The notes under the pieces are model-generated. The model was not told the origin of the DNA. It searched no databases and worked only from the letters and a program-made list of their open reading frames with translations. A stretch of 64,000 bases of DNA from DASSJM01 sp036280655. Its GTDB lineage: Bacteria; Actinomycetota; UBA4738; HRBIN12. How positions within the stretch are numbered: the stretch's first letter is position 1; the number at the start of each line of letters is the position of its first letter. The DNA lies in NCBI GenBank assembly GCA_036280655.1, contig DASUQI010000032.1, positions 43,406 to 107,405 of the forward strand, written 5' to 3'. This document shows, in pieces, positions 60,184 through 64,000 of this stretch. Position numbers and translations under genes: made by a program.

Positions 60184-61881
60184 ATGTGCCGTCGTTCGAC
60201 CGTTGCCGAGAAGCGAAAGGCGGCCATCCACGTGTCCGGATCCGACTCGCAGGCTCGAGCCCTGATCGACCGCTATTGGGACGGGCTGCTCGAGTCCGAG
60301 CCGCTGCTCGGGACCGCCGTGGGCGACGAGCGGTTCGACGATCGCCTCCCCGACCCGGGGCCGGCCGGCCGGGCCGAACGCGAGACGCTGCATCGCGGCG
60401 CGCTCGACGAGATCGCCCGGCTCGACGGCGACGACCTCGACGAGGAGCGCATCACGGTCGACATCCTCGAGGCGATCGCGCGGCGCGACCTGGCCGCGCT
60501 CGAGCATCGCACGGACCGCCTGTCGGTCACGAGCCACCTCTGGGGCCCGGTCGGGCTGATCGGCGAGCTCGCCTCGCTCCAGCGGACGGACACCCCCGAA
60601 CGGCTCGACCGGTACGTGGCGCGGATCGCCGCGACGCCCGCCTTCTACGCGGCGTCGATGGACGTGATGGAGGAGGCGGAGGCCGACGGGGTCGTGTCGC
60701 CGAGGATCGTGGTCGAGCGCGCGATCGCGCAGGCCGAACGCGTCCTTGGTTCGGGCGCCGAGGACTCCCCGGCGCTCGCGCCGCTCGCGCAGGACGACGC
60801 GGCCGCACGCGAGCGCGTCGCCGCGACCGTCTCCGAGCACTTCCTGCCCGCGCTCGAGGGCTATCTCGAGGCGCTCCGAGACCACCTGCCGAAGGCCACC
60901 GAGACGATCGGCCTCGGCGCCCTCCCCGACGGAGATGCGATGTACGCGGCGCAGATCCTCTCGTGGACGACGCTCCCGCTCGAACCGGAGGAGGTGCACG
61001 CACTCGGCGTCGAGGACCTCGCGAAGATCCAGGACGAGCGCCGGCGCTCCGCCGAGATCCTCGGTCACGGCGGGGCCGCGGCGGCGGTCGCGGCCCTCGG
61101 CGAGAGCGGCGCGAACTCGTTCGCCTCCAAGGAGGAGCTCAAGGAACTCGCCGAGGCGCAGGTCCGCCGCAGCTGGGACGAGGCCCACCGGTGGTTCGAT
61201 CGCCTGCCGAGCGCGAACTGCGAGGTTCGGCTCGTCGAGGAGTTCCGCGAGGCCGACATGCCGTTCGCGTTCTACAACCAGCCGACGCAGGACGGGTCAC
61301 GTCCCGGCGTGTACTACGTGAACGGGTACGACCTGCCCGACAAGCCGCGGCACCACCTGGCCTCGACCACCTATCACGAGGCCAATCCGGGCCACCACTT
61401 CCAGATCGCGCTCGAGCAGGAGATGCCCGACCGATCCTCGCTCCGCCGCTTCGGCGGGTTCCTCGCCGGGAGCGCGTTCACCGAGGGCTGGGGGCTGTAC
61501 AGCGAGCGTCTCGCCGACGAGATGGGCCTGTACCTCGACGAGTCCGAGCGCCTCGGGATGCTCGACCTGCAGGGGCTGCGCGCCGCGCGGCTCGTGGTCG
61601 ACACCGGCATCCACGCGCTCGGCTGGACCCGCGAGCGGGCGATCGCCACGCTCGAGGAGGCGGGGCTCTCGCCGGGCGAGTCCGTGATCGAGACCGACCG
61701 GTACATCACGATGCCCGGTCAGGCCCTCTCCTACAAGATCGGTCAGTTCGAGATCGAGCGCCACCGCGCCGCCGCCGCCGAGCGCGAGGGCGACGCGTTC
61801 TCGCTCCCGGCGTTCCACGACCGGATCCTCGCGCTCGGCTCGCTGCCGCTTGCCGCGCTGCGCCGCGAGCTCCAGCGGTAG
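60184..61881 (+). CDS. DUF885 family metallopeptidase-like protein
   Basis: A 565-residue protein. The start is ATG 60184, which has GGAGG 9 nt upstream; GTG 60232 is an alternative closer to the family start (VSGSDSQARALIDRYWDGLL). The conserved zinc signature of DUF885 is TTYHEANPGHHFQ near residue 400 with the downstream FTEGWGLYSERLADEMGLY supplying the acidic ligand. No signal peptide is seen, so it is cytosolic. Family members are thought to be carboxypeptidase-like; activity is not established here. Divergent from the lipoprotein gene over a region with an inverted repeat. Confidence 0.85.
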   Translation: MCRRSTVAEKRKAAIHVSGSDSQARALIDRYWDGLLESEPLLGTAVGDERFDDRLPDPGPAGRAERETLHRGALDEIARLDGDDLDEERITVDILEAIARRDLAALEHRTDRLSVTSHLWGPVGLIGELASLQRTDTPERLDRYVARIAATPAFYAASMDVMEEAEADGVVSPRIVVERAIAQAERVLGSGAEDSPALAPLAQDDAAARERVAATVSEHFLPALEGYLEALRDHLPKATETIGLGALPDGDAMYAAQILSWTTLPLEPEEVHALGVEDLAKIQDERRRSAEILGHGGAAAAVAALGESGANSFASKEELKELAEAQVRRSWDEAHRWFDRLPSANCEVRLVEEFREADMPFAFYNQPTQDGSRPGVYYVNGYDLPDKPRHHLASTTYHEANPGHHFQIALEQEMPDRSSLRRFGGFLAGSAFTEGWGLYSERLADEMGLYLDESERLGMLDLQGLRAARLVVDTGIHALGWTRERAIATLEEAGLSPGESVIETDRYITMPGQALSYKIGQFEIERHRAAAAEREGDAFSLPAFHDRILALGSLPLAALRRELQR

Positions 61882-62024
61882 GGTCGAGCCCGTCGCCACC
61901 GTTCGGGCGATCTGACGACTTCGAACGGACCACGTCTTCCTCACCCCGCATCTGGCACACGGACCCTGCGCTCGTGCACCCATCCGGCCGATACATCGGG
62001 CCAGACGAACACGGGAGGACGGCG

Positions 62025-62444
62025 ATGTTCCCCAAGACCACCTGCGTGTTGCTGCTCGCGTTCCTCGCCCTCGGGATCGTGGACGGGGCGATCCCTGCTT
62101 CGGCCAAGCCACCCGCCAGGAAGGTCTTCCGGAACGAAGGATGGTTCACGCTCCCGGACATCCCGTGCGACGGCTTCATGCACACGGAGGAGATGGACTC
62201 GGAGTCCGTTCAGGTCACGACGTTCTTCAACAAGGCGGGCGATCCGATCAAGGAGTCGAACAAGGCGAATTTCTTCGGGACGATCACGAACAGCCTCTCG
62301 GGGAACACGTACCGGGACCACGCGACGTTCACCGAGACCTGCGACCTGGTCGACGGGACCACAGCCGTCTCGGGTCAGAGCTACCACTACATCGTGAAGT
62401 GGAAGGGAAAGGTGTTCGCCGAGGTCGGTCACAAATCATGGTGA
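62025..62444 (+). CDS. Secreted protein, C-terminus interrupted by compensating frameshifts
   Basis: A 139-residue exported protein after GGGAGGACGGCG. Signal peptide FPKTTCVLLLAFLALGIVDG ends near ASA. The mature domain (SNKANFFGTITNSLSGNTYR; YRDHATFTETCDLVDGTTAV; YHYIVKWKGKVFAEVGH) is beta-rich with two Cys. At 62433–62438 the frame stops early; a second frame (62438–62500) encodes MVTETGEVTFQGGQDDLADD with strong GC3 bias, then the original frame resumes (62502) as DLLSLCDSLV and stops at 62534, 22 bp before a terminator. I annotate the uninterrupted frame. Confidence 0.75.
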   Translation: MFPKTTCVLLLAFLALGIVDGAIPASAKPPARKVFRNEGWFTLPDIPCDGFMHTEEMDSESVQVTTFFNKAGDPIKESNKANFFGTITNSLSGNTYRDHATFTETCDLVDGTTAVSGQSYHYIVKWKGKVFAEVGHKSW

Positions 62445-62556
62445 CCGAGACCGGCGAGGTGACCTTCCAGGGCGGTCAGGACGACCTCGCCGACGACCCC
62501 CGACCTCCTGAGCCTCTGCGACTCCCTCGTCTGACATCACTCGAACGCAGGATCGT

Positions 62557-62584
62557 GAAGGAGCGGGTTCGCGCCCGCTCCTTC
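62557..62584 (+). terminator. Terminator after the secreted-protein gene
   Basis: GAAGGAGCGGG (62557–62567) pairs with CCCGCTCCTTC (62574–62584), loop TTCGCG, followed by GTCGTTT. It lies 22 bp past the stop at 62534 of the frame-restored gene. Confidence 0.65.
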
Positions 62585-62626
62585 GTCGTTTGACGCCTCG
62601 CCGCCCGATGCGTGAGGCTGCCGGTC

Positions 62627-63997
62627 GTGACGACGTCCGCAGAGCACAGCATCGACCGTGCTCGCCTGGGTGACCTCATGGAGCGCGAGGTCGCGCGCTT
62701 CGAACGCGACCACCCCGGTTCACGCGAGCTGTTCGAGCGCGGGAAGGCGAACCTGCTCGCCGGCGTGCCGATGCCCTGGATGTCCGAGTGGGCGGGCCCG
62801 TACCCGGTGTTCGTCGCCGAGGCGAGCGGCGCGCGGTTCACCGACGTCGACGGCAACCCGTACGTCGACCTGTGCCTCGGCGACACCGGGGCGATGACCG
62901 GCCACGCGCCGAAAGAGGCGGCCGCCGCGATCGCCGAGCAGGCCTCGAGGGGCATCACGCTCATGCTTCCCACCGAGGACGCGATCTGGGTCGGCGCCGA
63001 GATGGAGCGGCGGTTCGGCCTGCCGTTCTGGCAGTTCTGTCTCACGGCGACCGACGCCAACCGGTTCACGATCCGCCTGGCGCGCGCGATCACCGGCCGC
63101 CCGAAGATCCTCGTCTTCAACTACTGCTATCACGGGTCGGTCGACGAGACGATCGTTACGATCGAGGACGGCGTCGCGGGGCCGCGGCCCGGGAACGTCG
63201 GACCGCCGGTGAACCCGACCGAGACGACGCGCGTCGTCGAGTTCAACGACGTGGACGCGCTCGAGCGCGAGCTCGAGCACGGCGACGTCGCGTGCGTGCT
63301 CGCCGAGCCCGCGCTCACGAACATCGGCATCGTTCTGCCCGAGCCCGGGTACCACGACGCGCTCCGCGAGATCGCCCGCCGCACCGGAACCCTGCTCGTG
63401 ATCGACGAGACGCACTGCATCTGCGCGGGCCCCGGCGGCGCGACGAAGGCATGGGGGCTCGAGCCCGACTTCCTCACGATCGGCAAGCCGCTCGCGAGCG
63501 GCGTCCCGGCCGCCTGCTACGGGATGAGCGCCGAGGTGGCCGCCCGCGCGAACGCGTACCTCGACACCCTGCCGACCACCGATGTCGGTGGCATCGGGGG
63601 GACGCTGTCGGGCAACGCGCTCTCGCTCGCCGCGATGCGCTCGACGCTCGAGCACGTGCTCACCGACGATGCGTTCGAGCGGATGATCGCGCTGGGCGCA
63701 CGCTGGGCCGACGGCGTCAAGGATGCGATCGAGCGCCACGGGCTCCCCTGGGACGTCCAGCGGATAGGCTGCCGCGCCGAGTACTGGTTCACCCCGACGC
63801 CGCCTCGCGACGGCGGCGAGGCGGCGGCGAGCGACGACCACGAGCTCGCGCGGTTCACGCATCTGTATGCGCTCAACCGCGGGATCCTGCTGACGCCGTT
63901 CCACAACATGGCGCTGATGTCGCCGGCCACGACCGAGGACGACGTCGACGCGCACACGAGGGTCTTCGACGAGATGGCGGGCGAGCTCACGGCCTGA
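62627..63997 (+). CDS. Class-III aminotransferase, HemL-like subgroup (copy 3)
   Basis: A 456-residue PLP enzyme. Start GTG 62627 is favoured because GAGG lies 9 nt upstream; GTG 62612 adds five residues. Features: FTDVDGNPYVDLCLGDTGAM, LTATDANRFTIRLARAITGR for the cofactor phosphate, NYCYHGSVDE, VIDETHCICAGPGG as the Asp-containing strand and FLTIGKPLASGVP with the PLP lysine. It is more diverged from the other two copies, with TATDANR in place of NSG-EA. Ends 3 bp before the window edge. Substrate unknown. Confidence 0.85.
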   Translation: MTTSAEHSIDRARLGDLMEREVARFERDHPGSRELFERGKANLLAGVPMPWMSEWAGPYPVFVAEASGARFTDVDGNPYVDLCLGDTGAMTGHAPKEAAAAIAEQASRGITLMLPTEDAIWVGAEMERRFGLPFWQFCLTATDANRFTIRLARAITGRPKILVFNYCYHGSVDETIVTIEDGVAGPRPGNVGPPVNPTETTRVVEFNDVDALERELEHGDVACVLAEPALTNIGIVLPEPGYHDALREIARRTGTLLVIDETHCICAGPGGATKAWGLEPDFLTIGKPLASGVPAACYGMSAEVAARANAYLDTLPTTDVGGIGGTLSGNALSLAAMRSTLEHVLTDDAFERMIALGARWADGVKDAIERHGLPWDVQRIGCRAEYWFTPTPPRDGGEAAASDDHELARFTHLYALNRGILLTPFHNMALMSPATTEDDVDAHTRVFDEMAGELTA

Positions 63998-64000
63998 GCC

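Noticed and set aside
60159..62024. Long frame through the DUF885 gene leading into the secreted-protein gene
   Set aside because: Out of phase with DUF885 and full of Arg/Gly/Pro; the real gene begins at ATG 62025 with GGGAGGACGG.

Overview
The window is very GC-rich (roughly 70% by eye), with strongly GC3-biased reading frames and GTG starts almost as common as ATG. Gene content is actinobacterial: a CysO/CysM/Mec sulfur-carrier cysteine pathway, a murI–Rv1339-like–rph–rdgB block in the same order as Mycobacterium tuberculosis, a GH15 trehalase-type enzyme beside zwf, DUF6325/SHOCT small proteins and an InhA/FabI-type reductase. I infer a deep-branching, non-mycobacterial Actinomycetota, probably a free-living aerobe and possibly a metagenome-derived genome. 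I see no rRNA, CRISPR array, insertion sequence, prophage or replication origin.

Layout. 1–0.9 kb: 3' part of a secreted RTX-repeat protein. 0.9–5.5 kb: ndh–cydD–cydC, NADH dehydrogenase-2 with the CydDC exporter. 5.7–9 kb: zwf and the GH15 enzyme, overlapping by 4 bp. 9–13.4 kb: cydA–cydB–Ca2+ antiporter–mutarotase, encoding cytochrome bd oxidase. 13.5–27 kb: transporters, LtrA, a hydrolase, small stress-type membrane proteins, ornithine aminotransferase and two related class-III aminotransferases. 27.1–27.3 kb: tRNA-His and tRNA-Lys. 27.3–32.8 kb: a signalling island with a lipoprotein, a histidine kinase, a CheY-like regulator, a response-regulator/nucleotidyl cyclase, another CheY-like regulator, and a NarL regulator facing a degenerate kinase. 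33–38.8 kb: secreted or membrane proteins including a three-cupredoxin multicopper oxidase and an L,D-transpeptidase, plus one broken membrane gene. 38.9 kb: tRNA-Leu. 39–42.7 kb: glycosyltransferase, trypsin-like protease and a membrane protein. 42.8–52.4 kb: the conserved block mec–moeB–cysO / two secreted proteins / cysM–murI–MBL–rph–rdgB, with selD alongside. 52.4–64 kb: PfkB kinase, metal-dependent hydrolase, CNMP–CBS–DUF294 protein, fabI, adenosine deaminase, DUF885 peptidase, a frameshifted secreted protein and a third class-III aminotransferase.

How the genes work together. Respiration is covered by NDH-2, cytochrome bd and its CydDC assembly exporter, split into two minus-strand operons. 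Trehalose/glucose use is covered by the GH15 enzyme, mutarotase and G6PD. Cysteine synthesis uses protein thiocarboxylate: an E1 (MoeB-like), the carrier CysO, CysM and the JAMM protease Mec. The carrier ends in Gly-Gly-Arg-Ser, so its diglycine is masked by two residues. That is the most interesting biochemical point here, because the JAMM protease next door could be its maturation enzyme.

Two sequence-level patterns recur. At least seven genes without a Shine-Dalgarno site have a TANNNT-like -10 box 6–7 nt before the start codon, which predicts leaderless mRNAs. cydA has no ATG, GTG or TTG that would keep its haem-ligand histidine; a CTG with a good ribosome site is the likely start.
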